Source: JAGNKE01 sp965230245
GTDB taxonomy: Bacteria > Pseudomonadota > Alphaproteobacteria > Micavibrionales > Micavibrionaceae
NCBI GenBank assembly: GCA_965230245.1
Contig: OZ246000.1
Span: forward strand, 1,612,001-1,676,000
Reading direction: 5' to 3'
DNA: 64,000 bases
The first letter of the stretch is position 1; the number at the start of each line of letters is the position of its first letter. A model generated the notes under the pieces. That model made no database searches and was not told the DNA's origin. It worked only from the letters and a program-made list of their open reading frames with translations. Below are positions 1-8,094 of this stretch, piece by piece. A program made the translations under genes and the position numbers.

Positions 1-642
1 CACCCGCGGATCGGCATCGCGCATACGCGTATACAAATCCTTGCTGACCTCGTCATTGGCATCTTCATGCCACTGGAACACTTTCGTAGCTTCGGTAATA
101 AAGATTTCCGCATCCTCCGCGGACAACCCGCCCTGCGTCTCGGCCTTCTCGACCAGTTCTTTGAGCTGATGGGAATATATTTCGCGGGTTGCTAAAATAC
201 GCTCTGCCGTCAACCGCAATTCAATATCCTGTATAAGATCGGTACGCAGCAACGAACAAAACACCCGAAACGGCGAGCGGGACAAATGCTCCGCATCCAC
301 CGCACGAAAAGCTGTGGAATGAACGGGCACATTCGCCTGCGTCAGATCATAATACCCGACCGCGCTCATCCCCATCACACCGAACACCCGCGACATCATC
401 GCCAACTCGGATGCTTTACCAAGGCGGATCGCGCCGTGCCGTTCCTCCGATATCCGCTCCAGATTATCCGTGGCCTCCAGCTTGGCTTTGAGTTCAGGGT
501 CTTCCGACAAAACACGGTCATTCACATCCCGAACAAGTTCCAATAATGTCCCGTATGCGGGCACTTCTTTGCGGTACATCTCACTCATCGCGCGGGAAAA
601 TTTCGCACGGATTTCATCGGGGTGCATAAAGCGTTCTTGCAT
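1..642 (-). CDS. hglS: 2-oxoadipate dioxygenase/decarboxylase (HglS/YdcJ, DUF1338), 3' end missing
   Basis: I translated this by eye from an ATG whose complement is at 640-642; 214 residues are visible and the gene leaves the window at its C-terminal side. The stretch SRVFGVMGMSAVGYYDL followed by VPVHSTAFR is typical of the DUF1338/YdcJ family. Its characterised member HglS is an Fe(II) enzyme that converts 2-oxoadipate to D-2-hydroxyglutarate in lysine catabolism. His69 followed by Arg73 (motif ERHGAIRLG) sits where I recall the family's metal-ligand histidine and substrate arginine (H70/R74 in HglS); that alignment is from memory. The gene diverges from an AASA dehydrogenase with 97 bases between starts, which supports a lysine-degradation role. 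The distal metal ligands lie outside the window. Confidence 0.85.
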   Translation of the reverse strand, partial: MQERFMHPDEIRAKFSRAMSEMYRKEVPAYGTLLELVRDVNDRVLSEDPELKAKLEATDNLERISEERHGAIRLGKASELAMMSRVFGVMGMSAVGYYDLTQANVPVHSTAFRAVDAEHLSRSPFRVFCSLLRTDLIQDIELRLTAERILATREIYSHQLKELVEKAETQGGLSAEDAEIFITEATKVFQWHEDANDEVSKDLYTRMRDADPRV

Positions 643-739
643 GGATATTCAGCCTTTAAAACTTTGATCGCCTATACTCCCATGATAAACTATTTACGCA
701 ATTTTCGCATCCCGCACACACAAATTTCAGGAGTTTCTT

Positions 740-2251
740 ATGACCGCACCGCAGCAAATTTTTTCCGCCCTCGGACTGGACAAAAAGCAGATCAGCGGCG
801 GTGACCTTGATGTCTTCTCCCCCGTGGACGGCGCAAAAATCGCAAACGTGAAAACGCACTCAACCGCTGAAGCCGAAAAGATCATCGCGCAATCTGCTGA
901 AGCCTTCAAAAAATGGCGACTCGTGCCCGCACCGCGCCGTGGGGAGTTGGTGCGCCTGCTTGGTGAAAAACTGCGCGAGAACAAAGAGGCGCTGGGTCAT
1001 CTGGTAACCCTCGAATGCGGCAAGATCAAACAGGAAGGCTACGGCGAAGTGCAGGAAATGATTGATATCTGCGACTTTGCGGTGGGGCTAAGCCGCCAAC
1101 TGTATGGCTTAACAATCGCCTCCGAACGACCCGCACATAAAATGCGCGAAATCTGGCAGCCCCTCGGGCCCGTCGGGATCATCAGCGCCTTTAACTTCCC
1201 CGTTGCCGTCTGGTCTTGGAACGCCGCCCTCGCGCTCGTTTGCGGGAATTCAATTATCTGGAAACCGTCGGAAAAAACCCCGCTCACCGCGCTCGCCTGC
1301 CAGAAACTCTTCGAAGAAGTGTGCGCAGAATTCGGTGATGACGCACCTGAACATCTCTCTCAGGTCTTGATCGGTGAACGCGATATCGGCGAAGCCTTGG
1401 TCGAAAATGAACTCGTCCCCCTCATCAGCGCAACGGGCAGCACCGCCATGGGGCGCGCCGTCGCCCCGAAAATTGCCGCACGTTTCGGAAAGGCCATTCT
1501 GGAGCTCGGCGGGAATAACGCCATCATCGTCGCCCCGAGTGCAGATTTAAACCTCGCCTTTCAGGGCATCGTCTTCGGCGCGGTCGGCACATGCGGACAA
1601 CGCTGCACAACCACGCGCCGCATCTTCGTCCACGGCGATATCTATGACGAATTCGTCCCCCGCCTGAAAAAGGCGTACGGCGGCCTGTCCATCGGCAACC
1701 CGCTGGAGGACGGCACGCTGGTCGGCCCCCTGATCGACAAGGACGCATTCGACAACATGGAAGCCGCCCTTAAAAAAGCCAAGGAAAACGGCGGCGAAAT
1801 CACGGGCGGCGGCCGCGCTCTGGAAAGCAAATACCCCGATGCCTATTACGTCAATCCCGCCCTTGTCGAAATGAAGGGCAAAGCCGACAACGTGATGGAG
1901 GAAACCTTCGCGCCTATTCTTTATGTCTTCAAATACGATGATCTGGAGGAGGTCATCAGCCGCCACAACGCCGTGCCGCAGGGGTTATCCTCCGCCATTT
2001 TTACCAATGACGTGCGGGAGGCGGAATTATTTACCGCCGAAGCGGGCAGCGATTGCGGCATCGCCAACGTGAACATTGGCACCAGCGGCGCGGAAATCGG
2101 CGGTGCATTCGGCGGGGAAAAGGAAACCGGCGGCGGGCGCGAAAGCGGCTCCGATTCATGGAAAGCCTATATGCGCCGCATGACCTCCACGGTCAACTAC
2201 TCCACCGACCTCCCCCTCGCACAGGGCATCAAATTCGAGGTGGAGGATTAA
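740..2251 (+). CDS. amaB: L-aminoadipate-semialdehyde dehydrogenase (ALDH7A1/AmaB type)
   Basis: A 503-residue cytoplasmic NAD-dependent aldehyde dehydrogenase. The catalytic pair is intact: Glu255 in LELGGNN and Cys289 in GQRCTTTRR. The FNFPVAVWSWNAALAL segment and the QRCTTTRR context are those of the ALDH7 (antiquitin) group, which oxidises alpha-aminoadipate semialdehyde to 2-aminoadipate in lysine degradation. The start has a clear AGGAG at 729-733, six bases before ATG. It is divergent from the 2-oxoadipate dioxygenase gene, which acts two steps later; the transaminase between them is not in the window. The family assignment is firm, the substrate is inferred from family and neighbour. 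Confidence 0.88.
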   Translation: MTAPQQIFSALGLDKKQISGGDLDVFSPVDGAKIANVKTHSTAEAEKIIAQSAEAFKKWRLVPAPRRGELVRLLGEKLRENKEALGHLVTLECGKIKQEGYGEVQEMIDICDFAVGLSRQLYGLTIASERPAHKMREIWQPLGPVGIISAFNFPVAVWSWNAALALVCGNSIIWKPSEKTPLTALACQKLFEEVCAEFGDDAPEHLSQVLIGERDIGEALVENELVPLISATGSTAMGRAVAPKIAARFGKAILELGGNNAIIVAPSADLNLAFQGIVFGAVGTCGQRCTTTRRIFVHGDIYDEFVPRLKKAYGGLSIGNPLEDGTLVGPLIDKDAFDNMEAALKKAKENGGEITGGGRALESKYPDAYYVNPALVEMKGKADNVMEETFAPILYVFKYDDLEEVISRHNAVPQGLSSAIFTNDVREAELFTAEAGSDCGIANVNIGTSGAEIGGAFGGEKETGGGRESGSDSWKAYMRRMTSTVNYSTDLPLAQGIKFEVED

Positions 2252-2316
2252 TTTGTAACCCATCGCCGCGTCGTGCGAATATCCTTTGAATTCAATAAAG
2301 ATATTTCGGAGCATTT

Positions 2317-3000
2317 ATGTTTAAGTCGATTTCCCCAAAGCTTCTGATGGCCGCAGCCATTCTCGCGCTCGGAGCCATGCCATCCTTCAACGTCAACGCG
2401 GAAACCGTGCCGCTGCCTGAAAACATCGAGGAGCAAGCCCCCATCGAAGTCGGTATCGGGGAAACCGCGCCGCCCTTTGTCGTGCCGAATGTAAAGGGCG
2501 AGGATGTTTCTCTCGCAGGGGCGCTAACCAAAGGCCCCGTGGTTCTGAGCTTTTATCGCGGAAGCTGGTGCCCGTATTGCAACGACCAGCTTTACAGCTT
2601 TCAGGAAATTCTGAGTGAAATTGAAGGCGAGGGCGCGCAGCTCATCGCCGTCTCTCCTGAAAAACCCGAATCCGGCCTTGATATGGCACTGAAAAAACAA
2701 CTGGAATTCGAGGTACTGCACGATGACGGAAACGCTCTGGCCAAAACCTATGACCTGCTCTGGGAAATCCCGCCCGAACAACGCGAAAAACTCGATGAAT
2801 ATCTGAAAGGTGAATACGAAAAAACACTCTCCGAATTCAACGGTACGGAAAGCTACCAGCTTCCCGTTCCCGCCACATTCGTGATTGATAAGGACGGAAC
2901 GATTGAATACATGTTCAAAGACCCCGATTACTCGAAACGTGCGGATAATCAGGAAATCCTGTCAATCCTCCGCCGCCTGAAAAAAGAACGCGCGGAATGA
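2317..3000 (+). CDS. secreted peroxiredoxin-like protein (AhpC/TSA superfamily)
   Basis: A 227-residue protein with an N-terminal signal peptide (hydrophobic LLMAAAILALGAM, likely cleavage after VNA near residue 28), so probably periplasmic. The thioredoxin-fold core has the RGSWCPYCN motif, where the first Cys is the expected peroxidatic residue and CPYC resembles a thioredoxin-like pair. A later PVPATFVIDKDG strand contains the cis-proline typical of the fold. It is likely a thiol peroxidase of the PRX-like2 type; the reducing partner is not evident. An ATGA overlap joins it to a 42-codon ORF. It follows amaB by 65 bases and could be cotranscribed, although its function is unrelated. Confidence 0.8.
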   Translation: MFKSISPKLLMAAAILALGAMPSFNVNAETVPLPENIEEQAPIEVGIGETAPPFVVPNVKGEDVSLAGALTKGPVVLSFYRGSWCPYCNDQLYSFQEILSEIEGEGAQLIAVSPEKPESGLDMALKKQLEFEVLHDDGNALAKTYDLLWEIPPEQREKLDEYLKGEYEKTLSEFNGTESYQLPVPATFVIDKDGTIEYMFKDPDYSKRADNQEILSILRRLKKERAE

Positions 3001-3125
3001 AAGCCGGCGAGCCCGATATCTTCCCCGATCCGATCGGGCGCGAAATGTTTGAGACTTGGTCAAATAACTACCGTGACCTCGAAGCCTCTGTAGCAGAATC
3101 AATGAAGCAGGACGAAGCGGCCTAA
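2997..3125 (+). CDS. small ORF translationally coupled to the peroxiredoxin gene
   Basis: A 42-residue open frame whose ATG (2997-2999) overlaps the peroxiredoxin stop as ATGA, a common sign of translational coupling. The peptide is hydrophilic and acidic, begins MKAGEPDIFPD and contains an ETWSNNYRDLE helix-like segment; there is no signal peptide or membrane segment. Codon use resembles the flanking genes. I do not recognise a family. It may be a genuine small protein or the remnant of a longer one. Confidence 0.4.
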   Translation: MKAGEPDIFPDPIGREMFETWSNNYRDLEASVAESMKQDEAA

Positions 3126-3132
3126 TCATCAT

Positions 3133-3468
3133 TTAAGATCTTTCTTTTCCCGTTTTTTTGTATAATTCTTCATATCCTGCAGAAGCAATATAACGAAGAA
3201 GATTGCCGACCTTTTCGAACATGGGATGACAGGCGCTGTCGTCTTGGATCATGTTTTCAAGAAACTCCCAGTCATCGTAAAGAGAGCCTATGACGACACA
3301 AGGGCGGTCATTCATGATATCAAGTGCGTCACCAGCAAACATTGAAATATCATGATAATAATCATGCTTCAGTGTAATTGAATCCGAACCCATTTCCTGC
3401 TCTATATGATCAAAAATCATGTTTATAGCTGCTTTTAGTTCCGAAAATTTTATAACTTTATCCGGCAT
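3133..3468 (-). CDS. small acidic protein of unknown function, immunity-like
   Basis: A 111-residue protein starting MPDKVIKF. I chose the ATG at 3468 because it follows the mtnP stop by two bases and has AAGGG six bases upstream, within the end of mtnP. It is translated as a tail gene of mtnP. The protein is acidic and contains HDYYHDI and IGSLYDDWEFLENM. This layout (an early helix, a D-Y-Y/W-x-I strand, then G-x-L-x-D-D-W) reminds me of a widespread family of small proteins often taken to be toxin-immunity proteins, but I cannot verify it. Its base use is more AT-rich than mtnP, suggesting separate acquisition. Confidence 0.6.
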   Translation of the reverse strand: MPDKVIKFSELKAAINMIFDHIEQEMGSDSITLKHDYYHDISMFAGDALDIMNDRPCVVIGSLYDDWEFLENMIQDDSACHPMFEKVGNLLRYIASAGYEELYKKTGKERS

Positions 3469-3470
3469 AA

Positions 3471-4319
3471 CTAACCCTTCAAAACCCCCAGCCATTCTTT
3501 CTGCGCGTCGTTTAAACGCTCATCCGGCGTCATGACCGCGCCTTGCAGGGCAGTGCGGATATTCTCCGGCGTTTCGCTGACTCCGGTCTCCAGAAGCTTC
3601 ACGACCAGCTTTTTGATCTTTTCGATATTCTCGTAATAGACCTTGAACACGGCCTCGACACTCACATGCTCGTCGGGGTCTTCGCGCCAGCAATCGTAAT
3701 CCGTGGCAATCGCCAGAGTCACGTAACCCATCTGCGCCTCACGCGCCAGAAACGCCTCGGGCACATTGGTCATGCCGACCACATCACACCCCGCAGCACC
3801 GCGCAGGAAATTGCTTTCTACCTTGGAGCCTAGGCGCGGCCCCTCGACACAGGCATAGGCCTTGTTCGTGTGCAGCTTGATCCCGATCGCATCTGCGGCT
3901 TTCAAAATATCCTGAGTCAGAACGGGGCAGGCCGGCTCCGCCGTAGAAATATGCGCCGTCACACCTCCGCCGAAAAAGGACGAGTCACGCTTGCCGCGCG
4001 TATGATCGAAATACTGATCTACCAGAACCAGATCACCGGGCGCGATTTCCTCTTGTAGCGATCCCGAAGCCGACACGCTTAAAATCGTACGCGCACCAAG
4101 TTTTTTGAGCGCATAGATGTTGGCACGGAAATTTACCTCACTGGGCAAAAATTCATGGTTTTTGCCATGACGCGGCAGGAAAAGGGCGGTATTCTCGCCG
4201 ATCTTGCCTTCCGTAATTGCCGCAGACGGCTTGCCGAACGGCGTATCAATATCGTGTTCTGCTGTGATGTTCAGCTCTTCCAGAGCATAAAGGCCGCTGC
4301 CGCCGATAATTCCAAGCAT
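3471..4319 (-). CDS. mtnP: S-methyl-5'-thioadenosine phosphorylase
   Basis: 282 residues, the normal length for the family. It phosphorolyses 5'-methylthioadenosine to adenine and methylthioribose-1-phosphate in methionine salvage. Visible motifs are the N-terminal GIIGGSGLY, the phosphate-binding RHGKNHEFLPSEVNFRAN, SASGSLQEEIAPGD, and the purine-site segment NFLRGAAGCDVVGMTNVPEAFLAREA, in which the Asn/Met/Thr context favours MTA over inosine. The cytosolic enzyme is typically trimeric. A small unknown gene follows it directly. No other methionine-salvage gene is in the window. Confidence 0.95.
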   Translation of the reverse strand: MLGIIGGSGLYALEELNITAEHDIDTPFGKPSAAITEGKIGENTALFLPRHGKNHEFLPSEVNFRANIYALKKLGARTILSVSASGSLQEEIAPGDLVLVDQYFDHTRGKRDSSFFGGGVTAHISTAEPACPVLTQDILKAADAIGIKLHTNKAYACVEGPRLGSKVESNFLRGAAGCDVVGMTNVPEAFLAREAQMGYVTLAIATDYDCWREDPDEHVSVEAVFKVYYENIEKIKKLVVKLLETGVSETPENIRTALQGAVMTPDERLNDAQKEWLGVLKG

Positions 4320-4393
4320 AAAACCTCCGTAAAAAGTCTGTGAAAGTCACTTACCGTTATACAGAAGCATTATAAAAGTAAAAGGGAAAAGCT

Positions 4394-4480
4394 ATGAGAG
4401 CAAAAAAGACGCTCCTACATTACGTAATCCTGCCCATCCTGCTCGGCTGCGGGCAACTGCTCACCACGCTCGCCGGTTAA
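4394..4480 (+). CDS. possible very small lipoprotein
   Basis: A 28-residue open frame with an AAGGGAAAAG sequence just upstream and a lipobox-like LLGC at residues 17-20 (basic start MRAKK, hydrophobic core, then Cys). Such tiny lipoproteins of the entericidin type exist. However, it overlaps the end of the opposite-strand gene ending at 4415 by 66 bases, and I cannot match it to a family. Confidence 0.2.
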   Translation: MRAKKTLLHYVILPILLGCGQLLTTLAG

Positions 4481-4789
4481 GGTAAGCACATCGTCGGGAT
4501 GCGACATTTCTGGGCTATGACGATGAAGCCAAAGATATGTAGCCTTGGCGTCACGGAATTTTTGACGAGCCTCCTCGATAATCTCTTGTCCGTCTTCAGA
4601 CAACGGGTCGAAGTGCCCTTGAACGCCAACTGTGGGCGTAAAGTGTTCGCCTTTCAGCGCGTGGTAGTAAACATTATGGGCGTCTTCCATACCGGCTGCA
4701 GACAGCGGAGCATACATAGCATCGCCGAAACGCCGGCCTATGCGCTCTAAACCGTTTGTTAAACCTCGCCCTAAATTTTGAAGATCCAT
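4415..4789 (-). CDS. hypothetical cytoplasmic protein
   Basis: 124 residues from ATG 4789, preferred over an in-frame TTG six bases upstream because AGGGG lies six bases before the ATG. It starts MDLQNLGRGLTNGLERIGRRFGDAMYAP, an amphipathic helix-like segment, followed by an acidic middle (SEDGQEIIEEARQKFRDAKA) and a polar C-terminus rich in Glu, Gln and Asp. There is no signal peptide or membrane segment. The gene stands alone between mtnP and the cys operon. I do not recognise it. Confidence 0.5.
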   Translation of the reverse strand: MDLQNLGRGLTNGLERIGRRFGDAMYAPLSAAGMEDAHNVYYHALKGEHFTPTVGVQGHFDPLSEDGQEIIEEARQKFRDAKATYLWLHRHSPEMSHPDDVLTLTGERGEQLPAAEQDGQDYVM

Positions 4790-4910
4790 AACCAACCCCT
4801 GTGTATTAAATTTGCTATCATACTATTAAAATTTTAACGAATATGCAATTTTAAAGCAAATACACGTTCGCCAAGCCGTGTCTAAAAATTATAAATTTAA
4901 AAACAATAGG

Positions 4911-6587
4911 TTAGGCGAAGAGTGTGCGATGTGCGTAATCGCCAAACCGTTCGTTGTCGTTACGTTCCTGAACAAATTCACCGAATAGCTTGTCCAATTC
5001 ACCCAGAATTTGTGCTTCATCCGCCTCTTCAAAATGCACCTGATTCAGGCGTTCCCCTTGGTAATCCCCGCCAAGACGCAAGACATATTTTCCGGGGCCT
5101 TTCCCGACCAGCCCGATCTCCGCAACATAAGGTCGGCCGCACCCGTTCGGGCAACCGGTGATTCGTGTCGTGATTGCTTCATCAATGATTTTGTGTTTTT
5201 TCTGTAAGTCTTCGACCTTCGCAACAAATTCAGGCAGGTAACGCTGGCCTTCCGCCAAAGCCAGAGGGCATGTCGGCAGCGCCACGCAGGCAATCGCCTC
5301 TTCCTTGGTCTTGGTGTACGCATCCTGAACAATGCCGTGTTTCTTCAAAATCTTATCGATCTTCGCTTTATTTTTTTCCTCGACATAGGTCAGCATCACA
5401 TTCTGATTCGCTGTAAATCGGAAACCCGCGAGATTCTCTTTCGCAATCTCGTAAAGAGCGCTACGGATATTGTAGCCGTCTTCATCACGGATACGCCCGC
5501 AATCGACATAAATCGTGTTGTAGTGATATCCCTCGTGGTCTTCGATCCAGCCATATGGGTCGCCGCGATGCGTGAACTCATAGGGGCGGGCAGGCTCAAA
5601 AGAAAAGCCCAAACGCTTTTCCAACTCGCCAACAAAGAAGTCGAGACCCAAACGGTCAATCGTGTATTTTAAACGCGCCTGCGCGCGGTCTTCGCGGTTG
5701 CCGTAATCACGCTGTACGGCGGCAATCTGCCAGCACGTATCAAGGGTTTTGTCCTTCGGAATAAACCCGATAACATTCCCCAGACGCGGGTAAGTCTTCG
5801 CATTCCCGTGTGTCGCTCCAAGACCGCCGCCGATGGAGACATTAAAGCCCTCGAAAGTCTCGCCTTCGCCAATCGCAATCAAGCCGATATCATGCACGAA
5901 CACATCGACATCATTATGCGGCGGTATGGTTACGGCAATTTTGAACTTCCGCGGCAGATAGCGGTCTTCATATAGCGGATCAGGCTCGGCAGGCTGATCA
6001 TCTTTCAGCTTTTCCCCGTCCAGCCAAATTTGCTTGAACGCACCCGTTTTCGGCAAAAGATGCTCGCTAATCGCGGTCGCATATTTGTGAACTTCTGCAT
6101 GGAAGGGCGCAATCAGAGGATTCGATCCGGACGTCACATTTCGGTTTACATCACCGCACGCCGCAATCGCGTCAAGACCGAGGACATCAAAATCCTTCAT
6201 CGTCGGCTTCATACGCGCCTTCACAACACCGTGGAATTGCAGTGTCTGGCGCGTGGTAATTTTTAGAACACCCGTCGCATTCTGATCGCAACTGTCCTGA
6301 AGCGCGGCATATTGTTCCGCCGTAACGTCCCCTGCAGGGATACGCAAACGGATCATATAAGAATACGCCCATTCCAGCTTTTTCTCTTCCCGCTCTGCGC
6401 GGCGGTCGCGGTCATCCTGAACGTAAGAGCCGTGGAATTTTATCAACTGCTTACCCGTTTCCGTGACATTCCCGGTTAACTGGTTTGCCATCTGATCATC
6501 AAGATCACCGCGCAGACCCTTACTACTGGTTTTCATCCCTTCAACAGGGGAAAGCTTGCTTGGATCTTTATTTACATCATCAGTCAT
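4911..6587 (-). CDS. cysI: sulfite reductase [NADPH] hemoprotein beta subunit
   Basis: 558 residues, close to the E. coli protein. It carries siroheme and a [4Fe-4S] cluster and reduces sulfite to sulfide by six electrons. Cluster ligands are visible as CVALPTC and TGCPNGCGRP; the N-terminal half has the KITTRQTLQFHGV substrate loop and TSGSNPL-type segment of the repeat. Its start lies one base past the cysJ stop, so cysJ and cysI should be translated together and form the alpha/beta holoenzyme. It is the last gene of the cysG-H-J-I operon. The siroheme it needs is supplied by cysG of the same operon. Confidence 0.95.
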   Translation of the reverse strand: MTDDVNKDPSKLSPVEGMKTSSKGLRGDLDDQMANQLTGNVTETGKQLIKFHGSYVQDDRDRRAEREEKKLEWAYSYMIRLRIPAGDVTAEQYAALQDSCDQNATGVLKITTRQTLQFHGVVKARMKPTMKDFDVLGLDAIAACGDVNRNVTSGSNPLIAPFHAEVHKYATAISEHLLPKTGAFKQIWLDGEKLKDDQPAEPDPLYEDRYLPRKFKIAVTIPPHNDVDVFVHDIGLIAIGEGETFEGFNVSIGGGLGATHGNAKTYPRLGNVIGFIPKDKTLDTCWQIAAVQRDYGNREDRAQARLKYTIDRLGLDFFVGELEKRLGFSFEPARPYEFTHRGDPYGWIEDHEGYHYNTIYVDCGRIRDEDGYNIRSALYEIAKENLAGFRFTANQNVMLTYVEEKNKAKIDKILKKHGIVQDAYTKTKEEAIACVALPTCPLALAEGQRYLPEFVAKVEDLQKKHKIIDEAITTRITGCPNGCGRPYVAEIGLVGKGPGKYVLRLGGDYQGERLNQVHFEEADEAQILGELDKLFGEFVQERNDNERFGDYAHRTLFA

Positions 6588-6588
6588 T

Positions 6589-8094
6589 TTAATACACGTC
6601 CTTTAGGTAACGGTCTTGTTCCAACAGATCGGCCAGCGCATCTTCCGCAGCTTCAGCCGGAATGCCCTTATGCTCCGCCAGAATATCGATCAACGCCTTA
6701 TCAACATCTTTACTCATCGGGTCTTTGCTTCCGCAGACATAGATGGTCGCTCCGCCATCCAGCCATTCAACAATGTCCTTGCCGCGTTGCTTCATGCGGT
6801 CCTGCACATAAATCTTGTGATCCTGATCACGGGAGAAGGCAAGATCAATTCTGTGCAGACCTTCGGTCGCAACATGTTCTTGCCATTCCGCCTGATACAG
6901 GAAATCGCAATGCGCATGTTGATCCCCGAAGAACAGCCAGTTCCGACCCTCAGAGCCGCGCTCGATACGCTCATAAACAAAGGAGCGGAACGGTGCAATT
7001 CCTGTACCCGGCCCGATCATAATAATATCCGTATCATCCGCAGGCAAATTAAACAGTTGGTTCTGGCTGATATAAAACTCTATCTCGTCGCCTTCTTTCA
7101 AATCGGCAAGAAACTTCGAGCATAGTCCATAACCAAGTGTGCCGTCGTCCTTCTTGTAACTCGCAAGCGCGACCGTCAGATGCACTTCACCTTCATGCGC
7201 GGAAGGGGAGGATGCAATCGAATAAAGGCGCGGCGTTTCATCATCGCCCGCAACCTCTTTCGGCAGGATAATCCCAGCCGCATCACCGCAATCGTATACG
7301 ATCTCGTCATCGTATTCGATTTCGATGTGATATGTTTCCTTGTTCGAATCAATATCGTTCAGATTGACGATATGCGTAACCTTACCTTTGACAGGCTCCA
7401 GTCTGGAATATCCCTTGCCTGTGCGAACGACAGGCTCATCCGAACCAAGAGATACAAGCCCCGCAGCAGCCGGAGCAGGGGCGTTGTCCCCTGCAAGTTT
7501 GTTCAGGGACTCAACCGTGCTTTCAATCCATTTCGGTGTATGCGCCGCATAATCAACATCAAACAGTGCAATATCCTGAAACGGTTTCCCGCCCAAGCGC
7601 ACCAACTCCTTATCAAGATCGGTCGCCGCACCGCAGAAAATTTCATAGCTCTTGTCACCCAGACCGAGAACCGCGTAATCCAGCCCGTCCAGCAAGCCGT
7701 CTTTCGCGCCCTTCATAAGCTCAAAAAACTTCACGGCTGTTTCCGGCGGGTCGCCTTCACCATGCGTGCTCGCCAAAAAGATATGGATCGCATCGGTCTT
7801 GATGTCCTCGGGCTTAACACGGTTCACGGCCGCATTCTTGACCTTGAAGCCTGCACCCTTGACCGCCTTCATCAACTGTAACGTCAGAGCCTTGGAATTG
7901 CCTGTTTCGGTGGCGTAGTAAATCTGTACGTTCGGCTTGTCAGCAGCAGGAGCGCCGCCGGACAGTGCCGCTGCACCCGCAGTCGGAAGAATTCCCGTTA
8001 ATCCTTGTGTAAATCCGGCCAGCCAGATTTTTTGTTCCGGAGTTAAGCTGTTCAGTAATGTCTGAAGAAGCTTCTGTTGGTCGTTATTAAGCAT
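6589..8094 (-). CDS. cysJ: sulfite reductase flavoprotein alpha subunit, short form
   Basis: 501 residues, about 100 shorter than E. coli CysJ. The N-terminal helix (LTPEQKIWLAGFTQGL) and flavodoxin-like FMN domain (YYATETGNSKAL, STHGEGDPPE, LGLGDKSYEIFCGA) are complete, and the C-terminal FAD/NADPH part is present (RLYSIASS, GPGTGIAPFRSF, YVCGS, and the terminal RYLKDVY). What is missing is the helical connecting domain: only about ten residues separate CGDAAGIILP from PRLYSIASS. It overlaps cysH by 8 bases and abuts cysI. The reductase role is firm from context; the effect of the deletion on electron transfer is unknown. Confidence 0.92.
   Translation of the reverse strand: MLNNDQQKLLQTLLNSLTPEQKIWLAGFTQGLTGILPTAGAAALSGGAPAADKPNVQIYYATETGNSKALTLQLMKAVKGAGFKVKNAAVNRVKPEDIKTDAIHIFLASTHGEGDPPETAVKFFELMKGAKDGLLDGLDYAVLGLGDKSYEIFCGAATDLDKELVRLGGKPFQDIALFDVDYAAHTPKWIESTVESLNKLAGDNAPAPAAAGLVSLGSDEPVVRTGKGYSRLEPVKGKVTHIVNLNDIDSNKETYHIEIEYDDEIVYDCGDAAGIILPKEVAGDDETPRLYSIASSPSAHEGEVHLTVALASYKKDDGTLGYGLCSKFLADLKEGDEIEFYISQNQLFNLPADDTDIIMIGPGTGIAPFRSFVYERIERGSEGRNWLFFGDQHAHCDFLYQAEWQEHVATEGLHRIDLAFSRDQDHKIYVQDRMKQRGKDIVEWLDGGATIYVCGSKDPMSKDVDKALIDILAEHKGIPAEAAEDALADLLEQDRYLKDVY

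Noticed and set aside
4862..4881. ACACG/CGTGT inverted repeat downstream of cysI as terminator
   Set aside because: Five-base stem with a ten-base loop and no T-run on the relevant strand; too weak.
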